From Myoxocephalus aenaeus (Eukaryota > Chordata > Actinopteri > Perciformes > Cottidae), in NCBI GenBank assembly GCA_038501785.1, contig JBAMJR010000154.1, positions 10,088,501 through 10,152,500 of the forward strand: 64,000 nucleotides of DNA, read 5' to 3'. The notes below the pieces were generated by a model. That model saw only the letters and a list, made by a program, of their open reading frames with translations, searched no databases and had not been told where the DNA came from. This document shows positions 23,201-33,063 of this stretch, piece after piece. The translations under genes were made by a program, and so were the position numbers. The first letter of the stretch is position 1. Each line of letters opens with the position of its first letter.

Positions 23201-26200
23201 ACTTCAGAATCTACTCATCACTGAGGCTAATGTCATTACAATATCACAACTACACCACTACTACACTGCTACAGAAAACACACCAGATACAGATCTGGAT
23301 CATATTTGTCCAGTCGGGTCTATTCAGGTCCACAATCTGACGTGAAGACAGGCTCACCTGGTGCCAACTGTTGGGTCTCTGGCTGGCTGGGGGATGTACG
23401 GTGGAAAATCCTCTCACTATTCATATTTGTGAATATGTTTTGCAGTTGGAATCTAGAAAACTGCTGGGGATTAGTACGCTTTTAAAATGCACTTTAGTGA
23501 CAAATAATTGTCTTATGGTTTTAGAGACGCCCTGAAATTTTGAAATTGAGGCTTTCCGGGAATCTCAAGTGTCATTCAAGGTGAGTGGCCTGGTGTTGGA
23601 GATATCAACCGTAGAGACATCTTCCTTCTCTCCAATATAATGGTACGGCACTCAGCTTGTGGTGCTCAAAGCGCCAAAACAAATACACTTTTCCGTATAT
23701 GCCATTATATTGGAGATAAGGCAGACATCTCTAAAACTAGTTAACTTACACCCAAACCATCTAGATTGATAAACGGAACTGCAGGTAAAAGGAAAGACAT
23801 GTATTTGTGATTTTGAGGTGACTGTCCCTTTAAGTCAGAGGTGTCAAACTCATTTTAGTTAAGAGGCCACATGCTGCCCATTTTGATCTCAAGTGGGCCA
23901 GACCAGTAAAATCATAGCATAATAACGACAATATTTCTCTATGTTTAAATCATTGGTGAAGCTTTTTGGATGATAAACCCTATTTTAAGGTCTTTCTACA
24001 ATAAACTAGAAACATAAAGACCAAAAATTAGCCCACTGTTTATCTGCCTGGGTTCTCCTCTGCAGATTCCCTCGCTTTGTGACGCCACTTTCATGATGGG
24101 ACCATTTTGAACGACCTATCCGTTTTTTAATTTTAACAGTTATCCAGCGGGCCGAGCTGGACCCCCTGGCGGGCCGTATACATTGTTTGACCTGGGAGCG
24201 GTTGAACTTAAGTTGACAGTAATATATTTTTGTGTGTTATAAATTATGCAGGAGATTTCAGAATGAACGTATCGGTTTAACCGATGAATAACGGACGAGG
24301 GACGCCTTGCAGAATGAAACGCATCATATCCTAAAAGAGGTTCAGGTTCATGTTGGTGTGTCACCCCGTAGGTCTCCGACAGGACTACGCCTCTACCTCG
24401 CACACCACCACCACCACCGCCAGCCGCCGCAGATCCAGCTTCTCCTTGCACTCCCTCCGGCGCAGCGAGATGGACCTGGAGGAGGAGGACGAGGAGGAGG
24501 ACGAGGGTTACGACCAGCTCCCGCCTCCCCAGCCTCGACTGTTCGGCGCTGGCTCTATGCAGCGGGGCGGCCTGCCCCACTCCCACACCTTCTCCAGCAT
24601 CAGAGACTGCAGACGCAGCTCAATCGCACCTCAGTTCTCACTCAGCGGACTCTCCCAGTACTCTGGAGCCCTCAGCCTGACCACGGAAACACACACAGCA
24701 TACAGGAATAGCACAGGTGAGTGTTTCACCAATACCACGAAGCTCAACCGTTTTTTTTCTTCAGTGAAATTAATATAAATGTCCCAAATATGAACTGACA
24801 GAATTAGCCGCATTCAAGTTGTCCCGAATTACTGACCAGAATATTTCCAAGAAAGATTTAAAGAGTGCTCTCGCGTGATTTAAAAAGCATCCTCTGTTAG
24901 GGTCAGTGTACTCTGTTATCAATTACATGACAGATTTTCATATCTAGGAGAATGCATGCATGCATTTTTGGGGGTTTTCATTACGTCAGAAGGAATAAAA
25001 GGCATACTTTGAAAAATGGCAGAAAATGGGATTTTTTTTAAACGTGTTACAGAGTGTGAGATGAGAATATTTATACCAATTATGTCTGTAAAGCAAGTAA
25101 AGACTACAGACAGCAGCGGGTTAGCTTAGATTAGCATAGTGACTGGAAACAGAGGGGAAACAGATAGCCTGGTTCTGTCCCAAGCTAAAATAATTCAGCT
25201 ACCAGATCTCTAAATCTCACTTATTAACATTAGATGAAATACTTTTTCTTATTTTATTGTACAAAAACAAATGACGAGTTGTGCTTTCACGGGAGGTTAT
25301 GTGCAGGATTATTCTTTTGGCCAGAAGCAGTGACATATCAAACTATTTACAATTACAACACGCTTCCCACAATGTCTCGTCTGGTTGCATAGACAAGCTC
25401 CGGAGAAGCATGCCCAACCTGCTCCGAGCTCCCAGCATGCCCAGTGTTCCCAGCCTTCCATGCCTGGCTTCCCCTGTCAACCCACCCTCCTACAGCCCCT
25501 CCTCCTTGCCAACGATATCCTCCCTGCGGAGCAGCCAGAGCTTTGACTCCTCCAGTGGGCTTGCACGACTCCAGTCCTCCAGTAAGACTCTTTTGCTTCA
25601 AGCTCATGAATAGAAATGATCTGCTCGCGGCTCATTTCTATTCATGAGCGTATGTTGAGCGCCGTTTTCTGAAGGCAAATCGCAAAGTTTCAAATCGCAG
25701 TGACTGCGATCCCGTCGCCCGGCGTCAGACTCCCTGTCATCTAACTTGCTCTCCTGCTGTGCCTCAGTTCCCTCCCCAGGCCAGCTCACCCAGCGGGTCC
25801 AGAGCGTGGGCAACTTCCCCACCACCTCCCGACACCCGCTGAAGGCCACGGCCTACGTGAGCCCCACGGTGCAGCAGGGCCCGTCCCTGTCCACCTCCAC
25901 CAGTCTCCACTCCATCCCCGGCAGCGCGGCGCTGCTGCAGCCGCTCAAACCGAGCTGCAGTTTGGTGCCGCTGCCCCTGAAAGCCGGCGGCAACCAGCCG
26001 GCCATCACTCGCAGCTCCCTCCCTCGCCCGGCCTCCTTTGTGGGAACGAGTGGACTTCCGCGCGCGAGCAAGCTCACCCAGCCCACACGCAGGTTTGATT
26101 TCAATTCAATTCAGTTTATTTTGTATAGCCCAAAATCACGGATTACTAATTTTCCTCGGAGGGCTTTACAATCTGTACACATCCGACATCCGTGTCGTGG

Positions 26201-26670
26201 AGATGTGTAGATGACATCCAGATGGTAAAGCCTGGACGCATGGTGCGTTTTCATATACGTACTGTATATATATAACTTTTCTTGGTCTTACACTATAGTA
26301 AATGTAACGTTGTGACGGTTTCGAGCTATTGGTCGACCAAAACAAGATATTTAACAATCTTATCTTGTGCTCTATACAGGATATTGAGATGCTTTTTTAA
26401 TACTGTTTACTACGTTTTACAGACCAAACGGTAAATATGTAAAGAGTTGGGACACAGCGCAGGTGTTTAAACATCATACGGATTATCCTGAGGGAGGTGC
26501 TATAGTTAAAGGTCGAACTTTAACAATCAGTTAGTCACGATGCTTGAGGATGACGAAGCACCTTTTCATCCTTCTCATCTCTCCCCGTCCGCAGTATGCT
26601 GACTCCTCCAAAGAGCCTCGCTGCCCTGACGGCCCTGAGGGACGGCAGCTGGAAAGACGGCTGCTACTGA
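15863..26670 (+). CDS. slain1: SLAIN motif-containing protein 1 (microtubule plus-end factor)
   Basis: SLAIN proteins bind EB proteins and ch-TOG/XMAP215 at growing microtubule plus ends and promote neurite outgrowth. Nine coding exons: 15863-16293, 18127-18257, 21225-21341, 22672-22767, 22865-23014, 24372-24716, 25393-25581, 25768-26092, 26595-26670; 1,860 nt, 619 residues, phases consistent throughout. Family hallmarks: an N-terminal coiled coil with KLQELVRKLERQNEQLR; the block SPLLWCRQVLDHPGPEV in exon 2; SELEDDSISMSYKLQDMTDV in exon 5; QLPPPQPRL and HSHTFSSIRDCRRS in exon 6; LRRSMPNL in exon 7; and the C-terminal DGSWKDGCY. The central and C-terminal parts are Ser/Pro-rich, with SxLP-like elements that may serve EB binding (inference). 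The sequence and the scel neighbour favour SLAIN1 over SLAIN2. The start at 15863 is used; internal Mets at 15890 and 15893 are alternatives. A stop follows if exon 1 is not spliced. Confidence 0.95.
16900..17430. repeat. Dispersed repeat with ATATCG/GATATC phrases in slain1 intron 1
   Basis: AT-rich stretch ending with AATCATCGCCCAGCCCTA after several ATATCTCGAT/CACGATATC phrases, a pattern I recognise from common fish interspersed repeats. It includes an (AT)n tract at about 17122-17143. Boundaries are approximate. Confidence 0.5.
18940..19300. repeat. Dispersed teleost repeat in slain1 intron 2
   Basis: Contains TTAGCATAAAGACTGGAAAC and AACGGCTAGCCTGG, then GCTAAACTAAGCTAACGGCT, all characteristic of an abundant fish interspersed repeat. 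A second, shorter copy is in intron 6 at about 25100-25215. Boundaries are approximate. Confidence 0.6.
20035..20292. repeat. Paired (GT)n microsatellites in slain1 intron 2
   Basis: Two GT arrays, about 20035-20104 and 20207-20292, separated by about 100 bp of unique sequence. Confidence 0.97.
21890..22060. repeat. Dispersed teleost repeat in slain1 intron 3
   Basis: Contains GTGCTAACATGCCAAACTAA followed by GCACGTTAGCATTTAGCTCA and AAAGCACCGCTGTG, phrases of a common fish interspersed repeat. Boundaries are approximate. Confidence 0.55.
23836..24198. mobile_element. hAT-type non-autonomous element in slain1 intron 5
   Basis: Starts with CAGAGGTGTCAAACTCATTT and AGGCCACATG, and ends with GGGCCGTATAC and GTTTGACCTGGGAG, a degraded inverted copy of the start. 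This resembles the widespread vertebrate hAT-derived repeats with CAGxGGTGTCAAAC ends. No transposase is present. The right end lies about 175 bp upstream of slain1 exon 6. Confidence 0.65.
25100..25215. repeat. Second copy of the TTAGCATAxxGACTGGAAAC repeat, slain1 intron 6
   Basis: Contains TTAGCATAGTGACTGGAAAC, AACAGATAGCCTGG and TTCTGTCCC, matching the element at about 18940-19300. It lies about 180 bp upstream of exon 7. Confidence 0.6.
25602..25649. repeat. Perfect 18-bp inverted repeat in slain1 intron 7
   Basis: The arm at 25602-25619 and its exact reverse complement at 25632-25649 enclose a 12-nt loop. It starts 21 nt after the exon 7 donor in an intron of 186 nt, so nascent RNA would form a strong hairpin close to the donor. 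Confidence 0.95.
26093..26218. repeat. Dispersed teleost repeat at the slain1 exon 8 donor
   Basis: Contains TTCAATTCAATTCAGTTTAT, then TTGTATAGCCCAAAATCAC, GAGGGCTTTACAATCTGTAC and CATCCGACATC. I recognise this as one of the commonest percomorph interspersed repeats. It starts within about ten bases of the exon 8 end. Confidence 0.7.
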
Positions 26671-27440
26671 ACCCAAATGAAACGGAAGCTGAGGAGGGAT
26701 CACGGGGCGAAGCACCGATTTCAAATGTTGCCGTCTAGAGGGGCCCGGTCTTGGGCTGTGACCCGAGAGAGAGGGAGTGACTGTTAGCATTTGGAAAAGG
26801 GCACCGCTCTTCACTGAAGGACGGAACAGAACGGGTCCAGCAGGCTGGACCGTCACATTACTACCTGCTGAAACACAGACTGACACACGATGGAGCAACC
26901 TGGCAATATTCTGAGAATCAGTTGTTCAGTGTGAACTGGATCTTCTTTGATATGTGTTTTTTTTTTTTTATTATTATTTGTCATCATGGATAGTTACAGT
27001 AAAGCTTAGGGGAAAGACAGCCCATGTGTTTTTACATGCTTTTAATGATTTCATTCCACTAATTTAGCAACTATTGATTTTTATCAGACCGTGGTGTCGG
27101 ATATGAAGTTGAACCTGGGATTTTGTTACATCCTGTGCCTGTTAAAAAGTAGTTTATTTCATATTATATTTATTGGCTGGACCTCGCAGCACTTTTGATC
27201 AGAACTATGATTGACACATCAGAGTGTTTCCTAAGTGAAGTATGACATTGGTTAAAGTAAGTGTGCACACATTATCTTTTCCTTTCCTTATTGTTTACGT
27301 AAGAGCTGAGATTTTGAACGCTCAGTGAAGAACATAATCGCTGCAATGATATTGCACAAAGGGCCCTGACGCTTTTTATGGATCACAAGACTTTAAAGAA
27401 GTACACATTTTTAAAGTGAATAAAAGACTTTCAAAAAAAA
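26671..27440 (+). other. slain1: slain1 3' UTR with poly(A) signal
   Basis: Sequence after the slain1 stop. A canonical AATAAA lies at 27419-27424 in an AT-rich context, followed by an A-rich stretch. No other coding potential. Confidence 0.7.
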
Positions 27441-28172
27441 CAATTCCAAGTCTGTCTTGCATAACGTTAGTTCACTTGGTGGTTTATTAAAGTATGAGAG
27501 AAAATGAATTCCTCAAAGGGATTAGCTCCAGTGATCAACTGTAGATGGCATTGTTACTCCACTGTACGCAGGACTACTTGACATTTTTTAGTGTGTGTTT
27601 GCTTTAAAAAAAAAGAATAATTGATGTAAAAAACAACAACAATGGTTTAAAAAAGTATCGCTGTAAATCTTGCAGAGATTACCTAAACTTTCACTTAACT
27701 GAAAATACATAAATCCAGATGGAAATTCTTTAACGTTCAGCCACACACAGTTTAGAAGCCAAAGACCATCAGATGATTGTCTAAGGCTGTAGAACAATGA
27801 AGGCTGTAAAACACTTTGAGCAAACAAGTCCAGTTACTGATGAGCTCCACTGAGTTCTGTCCAACATAACCGGGAACCAGAGAACAGGTGTAGGTGTTTG
27901 ACCTGGCCGGGCTCGGCTCCACACGGGACCTGGAGCTAACGGGACTAATGTTTAACAGAGTGCATGTTGATGAGGAATCTCCCCAGTAACACTCGCTCAT
28001 GTTTGGCATGCGGTCGGGTGAGCGCCCGACATTTGGAATTTGGGACGGTAAATGTATTGTTTATCATCAAGCCACCGCCGATATTTGTGCAGAGAGACTT
28101 CACTTTGTTGGATTAGGTTTATGAAGACAGATTCTCAGTGTGACTCGCACTGCTGACCTTTTGGAGTTTGAG

Positions 28173-29514
28173 ATGCCCAACAAAGCCCAAGAGGTACGTG
28201 TCCTCCGCTATCACTCTCATACCTTCAATCACATCATCACCGACACCTCAATTGAAGTCAAAGGATCATTTTTTAAACCCATTATCTTTGGGGCATTTTG
28301 CATTGTTGTCACTTCATTTGTCCCGCTAGGATGCCGTCATCAACCTGAAGACCCTGCAGGAGATGTCCAGGCAGCTCGGCTTTGAGTGGACGGTTCTGGC
28401 CTACGAGCTTGGCTTCAACAGGACAGAGGTCGGGCGGTTCCACACTAAATCTGCGGAGAGGAGCGTCCAGGCTAGGACCATGTTGGAAAGCTGGTACTGT
28501 GTGTGTGTGTGTGAGTGTGTGGGACTTGGATGTTGTGGTCAGATTTAGTCTTAAGGGTGTGCAGATATTGTATATTAAAGTGTCCTTATGCTAACTTAAT
28601 GCTTCAATGTACAGAGGTTGTTTGTAGAGGCCATTTCTCCAATAAATAAAAAATAAAAACATAAATCAAAGGGCCACTGACGCACAATGGGTTTGTTGTT
28701 TAAGAATGCATTTTCCATACAGGATTATGTTTTTCTCATAATTTATTTATCGAAACAAAACAAGCAAACAAACAAAAGAACTCCTAATGATGCCTCTGCT
28801 GCTCTGGTAAAACAAATATTGGCCTAACCAGGTGCACATGAACAACCAAAAGACTAAGTATACCTAGACAACAGCAAGAAATAATGAAACTATAAACTAT
28901 CAAGAGAAAAATGAGTTATAAGCTACCCATAGTACTATATCTATCATTGAGTGTATTCTGTACCCTTCCTTGGTCTCAAATGTTTCTCAGGTGTAGGGCT
29001 GCAACGAAGGATTATTTTCATTAACCATCAATCTGACAATTGTTCGCTTGATTAATGGTTTGGTCGATAGAATGTCAGAAAATACTGAAATCTTTTGTCA
29101 GATATTCACTTTAATATGATATAAAAGCAGGCAATCTTCATATTTGAGAGGCTGGAAACGGCGTCTTACGTCATTTTTGCAGGAACGATTAATCGATTAT
29201 CAAAACTGTAGGCGGTTATTTTTTTCTGTTGATCGACTGACCGTTGCAGCTCCGCTCAGACGTCCATCTTTCTTCTCAGGTACGAGAAGTCATGGGACAA
29301 GCCCAATAAGACCAAGCTGCTGCAGGACGGGCTGGAGCGGGCGGGCAGACGGGACCTGGCTGAGAGGCTGCGCTGCCTCCACTGGGGCCACCAGAAGCTG
29401 AGCAAGAGGGTCGAGTTGCCCTCGGCCTTCCCCTTCCTCATCACAGTCCACAAGACCATCCACAACCAGGACGGACTGCGCAGGATCAACGACCTCAACC
29501 GCAGATTCACTTAA
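28173..29514 (+). CDS. Small death-domain protein, family not assigned
   Basis: Three coding exons, 28173-28193, 28330-28493 and 29280-29514, give 420 nt (139 residues); splice phases agree and all donors and acceptors are GT/AG. Residues 8 to about 95 look like a death domain: alternating amphipathic helices with LGFEWTVLAYELGFNRTEV, a ML-x-SWY element and RAGRRDLAERL, in the order seen in death-domain helices 2 to 6. A C-terminal extension follows, with LHWGHQKLSKRVELPSAFPF and ending RRINDLNRRF. Death domains mediate homotypic binding in apoptotic and NF-kB signalling. No membrane segment, signal peptide or partner domain is visible, so an adaptor-like role is an inference. I do not recognise it as FADD, CRADD, EDARADD or TRADD. 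The first exon encodes only seven residues. A possible acceptor at 28137-28138 with an open frame running into the ATG leaves room for upstream coding exons. No such gene lies beside SLAIN1 in human, as far as I know. Confidence 0.75.
28993..29253. mobile_element. MITE abutting exon 3 of the death-domain gene
   Basis: The left end reads GTGTAGGGCTGCAACGAAGG, with ATTATTTTCATTA following. The right end reads AACGATTAATCGATTATCAA, and GTTGCAGCTC closes the element as an inverted copy of GGGCTGCAAC. This is a very common fish non-autonomous element. Its right edge lies about 27 nt before the exon 3 acceptor. Degraded relatives are at about 49755-49980 and 54000-54150. Confidence 0.7.
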
Positions 29515-30750
29515 AGCTGGAGGTGCACACAGCTGTGGCTGCGCCCATTGTTCTTTATTTTACAAGTGGGCTATACGGCACAGTGTAATCTGAATTAAAT
29601 GTACTGCAGGTCACTGAAGAAGCTAATGAGAAGCATGGGCCATGTATGTAGCCATGCCACTTTTTGTCTTGCAAGAAAATGAAAGCGTTGCTATTTTTTA
29701 CATCTGTAATTTCTTTTATTCTATCAAAATGCCTTTTATTCTATTAAACTCTTCAAATTACTTTTTTTTCCTGGAGGAAGAGTACAAAACCGAAAGCTGC
29801 AATAAGGAAATGTTTGACATTTTTGCATGATCCATGACAAAACATTATTAATCAATTGCCTAAATAGCTGACTGAATTAATCAAATAATCACTTTAGTAG
29901 CAGACACATATACGGTTATGACTGGCTGGGTTAGAAAAGGCCACATTACAGAATCTGAAAAGGCCATGAACATGTATACAAACATATAGACATAAGGAAA
30001 CAACTCAATAAAAAACAAGATAGAAAAGCAAACATACAACTATATGAAAAAAAGGATATTTAGATATAAACAGAAATGGACAACAAACATACAATATGCA
30101 AGTCAACTGTTACTGTAAATAAGGTTGTGATGTGGTTGCTACTTTCTAAACGCTCTTTCTAAACGGTGTCTACAAATAATGCAGGTGTGCATGGCAGGCC
30201 AAAGAACACTGGATTAGTGTACGAGTAATGTTATTAGTTACTCTATATATAGGAGGTTTATGTGCATCTATCAATATTGAACACTCAGTCAGCTTAATAA
30301 ACAAACATCTAAAAGGAAAGGGGTATTTTTTGTATATAGTGTAGCAAGAAATAAGGCGTTCATTAGTGAGTTATTGTATAATCTTTAGTAGTAGTAATAG
30401 CAGGAGTTTTAATGATAATAATAATAATTATTGTTATTATTATTATGCATCATAGACTGACCTGCATCAATCATTTTAAATAATTCCCAATCGACCTAGT
30501 TAGACAAACCAATCGGAGCGGCGAAGCCTTCCTTAGCAAGGTTGTGTGACGAGCACGGAGCCAGAGCGGAAACATAGAAAAGACGGCTTTCAAAGTAAGA
30601 GATTACAAATATATATGTTGGCGTTAAAAAGACGAAATGAATTAGTGGGAAGTGGAAAACGTTGCTTTTTGGTATCAGAATCATTCGCGTATTAATTGAA
30701 CTGGATATGTACAGAAACAAACACAACTTAGTGCAACACATACACGCAAT
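29515..30750. other. 3' UTR and intergenic DNA before kbtbd7
   Basis: AT-rich sequence with no supported gene. It should include the 3' UTR of the death-domain gene, but I see no convincing AATAAA close to the stop; a weak ATTAAA-like site is near 29595. A short (AAT/ATT)n stretch is near 30416-30445. Confidence 0.55.
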
Positions 30751-31191
30751 GGGGTTTTTATTTTGGCAACTTCTCCCGGAAACCGTAGTTCCAATCGTTG
30801 ACTTCTATACGGTTCTGTTCGAGCCCGACCATCTCCCCCAAAAACACATATCAGCGTTGACACGAAAACCCAAAGACAAATGGACACTACTGTCACGGCG
30901 ACCCTGGGTGAATAATATGTGGATTATGTCATATTTAAACGCGACATTATGACCGGTCGCGGGCCAACAACTGTCGGCTGTTTCAGACACACGGGCGACC
31001 GTTTAGATATTAATCTATTTTTCTCCCCATACGTTTGATTTTCTCGTATAAACGGATGTGCGTCGTTGTCAGCGCACAGACTCTCTCGCGCTGTTGAGCA
31101 TGTCAACCGCATGGCAGCGGGCTATTTGACACTTTGTTGTGTGTGTGTGCCGACGTAAAATAAGCAAATTGCCCCCGCCGGAGTTGCAGCA
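30751..31191 (+). promoter_or_regulatory. kbtbd7: kbtbd7 promoter and 5' leader
   Basis: CpG content rises toward the intronless kbtbd7 start, with GACCGGTCGCGGGCC near 30950-30965. No TATA box is obvious. The start context GCAGCAATGG is favourable. The transcription start is not determinable here. Confidence 0.45.
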
Positions 31192-33063
31192 ATGGCTTCG
31201 TCGCTGGGTTGCTTCGGCGGTCCCGAGGTGTTGGAGGACGTCACTCACGCGCGGGGTTTGATGGACGAGCTGAAGCTGCTGTACGACTGCCGGCTGCTCG
31301 GCGACGTCACCATCCGGGTGGAGTGTGACGAGGAGCCGCTGGAGCCCGGCGGGGGGTCGGCCGGAGGTGACGTCGACCAACTGTTCCTGTGCAGCCGCAA
31401 CGTGCTCGCGGCCGCCAGCCCGTACTTCAAAAGCATGTTCACCGGGGGCCTGAACGAGAGCGCGCAGGAGAGGGTGGTCATCCGCGGCGTGGACTCCGAG
31501 TCCATGTCTGTCATCATTGAATACTGCTACACGGGCAGGGTGACCATCACGGAGGGCAACGTCCAGCGGCTGTACGCGGCCGCCAACATGCTCCAGCTGG
31601 AGTACATCAGGAAGGCCTGCTCCAGCTTCCTGAAGAGGAGGCTGGACCTCTCCAACTGCGTGGGGATCCTGAAGTTCGCGGACACCTACGACAACCCCGG
31701 CCTGAAGGAGAACGCGCAGGCGTTCATCGCCAGGAACTTCGGCCAGGTGTGCCATGGAGGGGAGCTCTGCGAGCTGGATCTGACCCAGCTGAGGGACATG
31801 CTGTCCCTGGACACCCTGGACGTGGACTGCGAGAGGAAGGTGTGCTCCGCCGCCCTGCAGTGGATCGAGGCCAACGCGCCGCTGAGGCGGGAGGACGCGC
31901 TGCTGGCGCTGAAGTGCGTGCGCTGGAACCTGTTCACGGAGCAGGACAAGTGCTACCTGGAGGGCCTCATGGCCAGGCCCTTGATCGAGAAATACCTCGC
32001 GTCTTTCTACAAAGGGTCGGCCGAGGACGTCTGCGGGACGCCCACGGCCCCGGACGCGCCCAAGCACAGGGTGGGCGTGAGCGCGAAGGAGATGATCCTC
32101 TTCTTCGGCCTGCCCAACGACAACATCATGTGCTGCGACCCGTACTCGGCGGACCTGTATTTCATGGCTCCCCCTTTGGAGAACCTCAGCAGCCAGGATT
32201 ACAAGCGCTCCACCATGGAGTCCCTGATCGCCTGTGCCGCGCCCGATAACAACTTGTACCTGGCCTCCCACCTCTCCAAGCACTTCTGGCTGTACAACCC
32301 CGTGCTCAACAGCTGGCAGGAGCTGGCGGAGAGGCCGCTGGGGAGGATACACTCCGGGATGGGCTACCTCAACGGCCACGTGTACCTCCTGGGGGGACGC
32401 AACCCCGTGACGGACGCCCGCCTGAAGGAGGTGGAGTGCTACAGCGTCCAGAGGGACCAGTGGACGTTTGTGGCCCCTCTGCCTCACTCTTTGGGCAAAA
32501 TGCAGGTGGTGGCGCTCAACGACCACCTGTACGTGGTGAACAAGCGGAGGATGCTCTGCTACGACGCCAAGAGGAACCGCTGGCGCCACTGCGGCTCGCT
32601 GAGGAGGGACAAGCTCCACAAGGCCTGCGTGTACCAGGACCAGATCGTGTGCGTGTGCGACATCCCGGTGGTGAAGGCCTACAGCCCCGCGCGGGGCGAG
32701 TGGAAGAGGCTGGGCGACATACCCATCGACAGCCGCGCCCTGAACTACCAGGTGATCCAGCACAGCGGCAAGCTGCTCCTCCTCACGCAGACTCTGCTGC
32801 AGCACAACAAGAACAGGGTGCTCATCCACGAGTACGACCCCGCCCGGGACGGCTGGAAGAACATCATGGCGGTGTACGTGTCCACCCTGGGGCCCGTGTG
32901 CGTGTCGACACGCGTGTACCCGGCGTGCCTGGGCTCCGCGCACAGCTTCTCCACGGAGGAGGACGACGACAGCGGCTCCAGCGCCGACTGGGACTTTGAC
33001 GAGTTGACGGACGCCGACTCCGACTCCGGCAGCTCCAGCTCTTTCTCGGACGAGAACTGGTAG
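31192..33063 (+). CDS. kbtbd7: KBTBD7/KBTBD6-type BTB-BACK-Kelch CUL3 adaptor
   Basis: Single-exon gene, 623 residues, as for mammalian KBTBD6 and KBTBD7. These adaptors bring CUL3 ubiquitin ligase to substrates; human CUL3-KBTBD6/KBTBD7 ubiquitinates the RAC1 activator TIAM1 at GABARAP-bearing membranes. Domains in order: BTB at about 35-140 (NVLAAASPYFKSMFTGGLNE, YCYTGRV, VQRLYAAANMLQLEYIRKAC); BACK at about 145-260 (CVGILKFADTYDN, VRWNLFTEQD); Kelch repeats at about 290-570 (YLNGHVYLLGGRNPVTDARL, EVECYSVQRDQWTFVAPLPH, VYNP-like SPARGEWKRLGDIP). An acidic Ser-rich tail follows, with ADWDFDEL and GSSSSFSDENW at the end. The mammalian proteins continue after this Trp into the ATG8-interacting motif; this one stops at the Trp. 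It appears to be the only copy here. The coding sequence is very GC-rich at third positions, which opens a long but meaningless frame on the opposite strand. Confidence 0.92.
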   Translation: MASSLGCFGGPEVLEDVTHARGLMDELKLLYDCRLLGDVTIRVECDEEPLEPGGGSAGGDVDQLFLCSRNVLAAASPYFKSMFTGGLNESAQERVVIRGVDSESMSVIIEYCYTGRVTITEGNVQRLYAAANMLQLEYIRKACSSFLKRRLDLSNCVGILKFADTYDNPGLKENAQAFIARNFGQVCHGGELCELDLTQLRDMLSLDTLDVDCERKVCSAALQWIEANAPLRREDALLALKCVRWNLFTEQDKCYLEGLMARPLIEKYLASFYKGSAEDVCGTPTAPDAPKHRVGVSAKEMILFFGLPNDNIMCCDPYSADLYFMAPPLENLSSQDYKRSTMESLIACAAPDNNLYLASHLSKHFWLYNPVLNSWQELAERPLGRIHSGMGYLNGHVYLLGGRNPVTDARLKEVECYSVQRDQWTFVAPLPHSLGKMQVVALNDHLYVVNKRRMLCYDAKRNRWRHCGSLRRDKLHKACVYQDQIVCVCDIPVVKAYSPARGEWKRLGDIPIDSRALNYQVIQHSGKLLLLTQTLLQHNKNRVLIHEYDPARDGWKNIMAVYVSTLGPVCVSTRVYPACLGSAHSFSTEEDDDSGSSADWDFDELTDADSDSGSSSSFSDENW

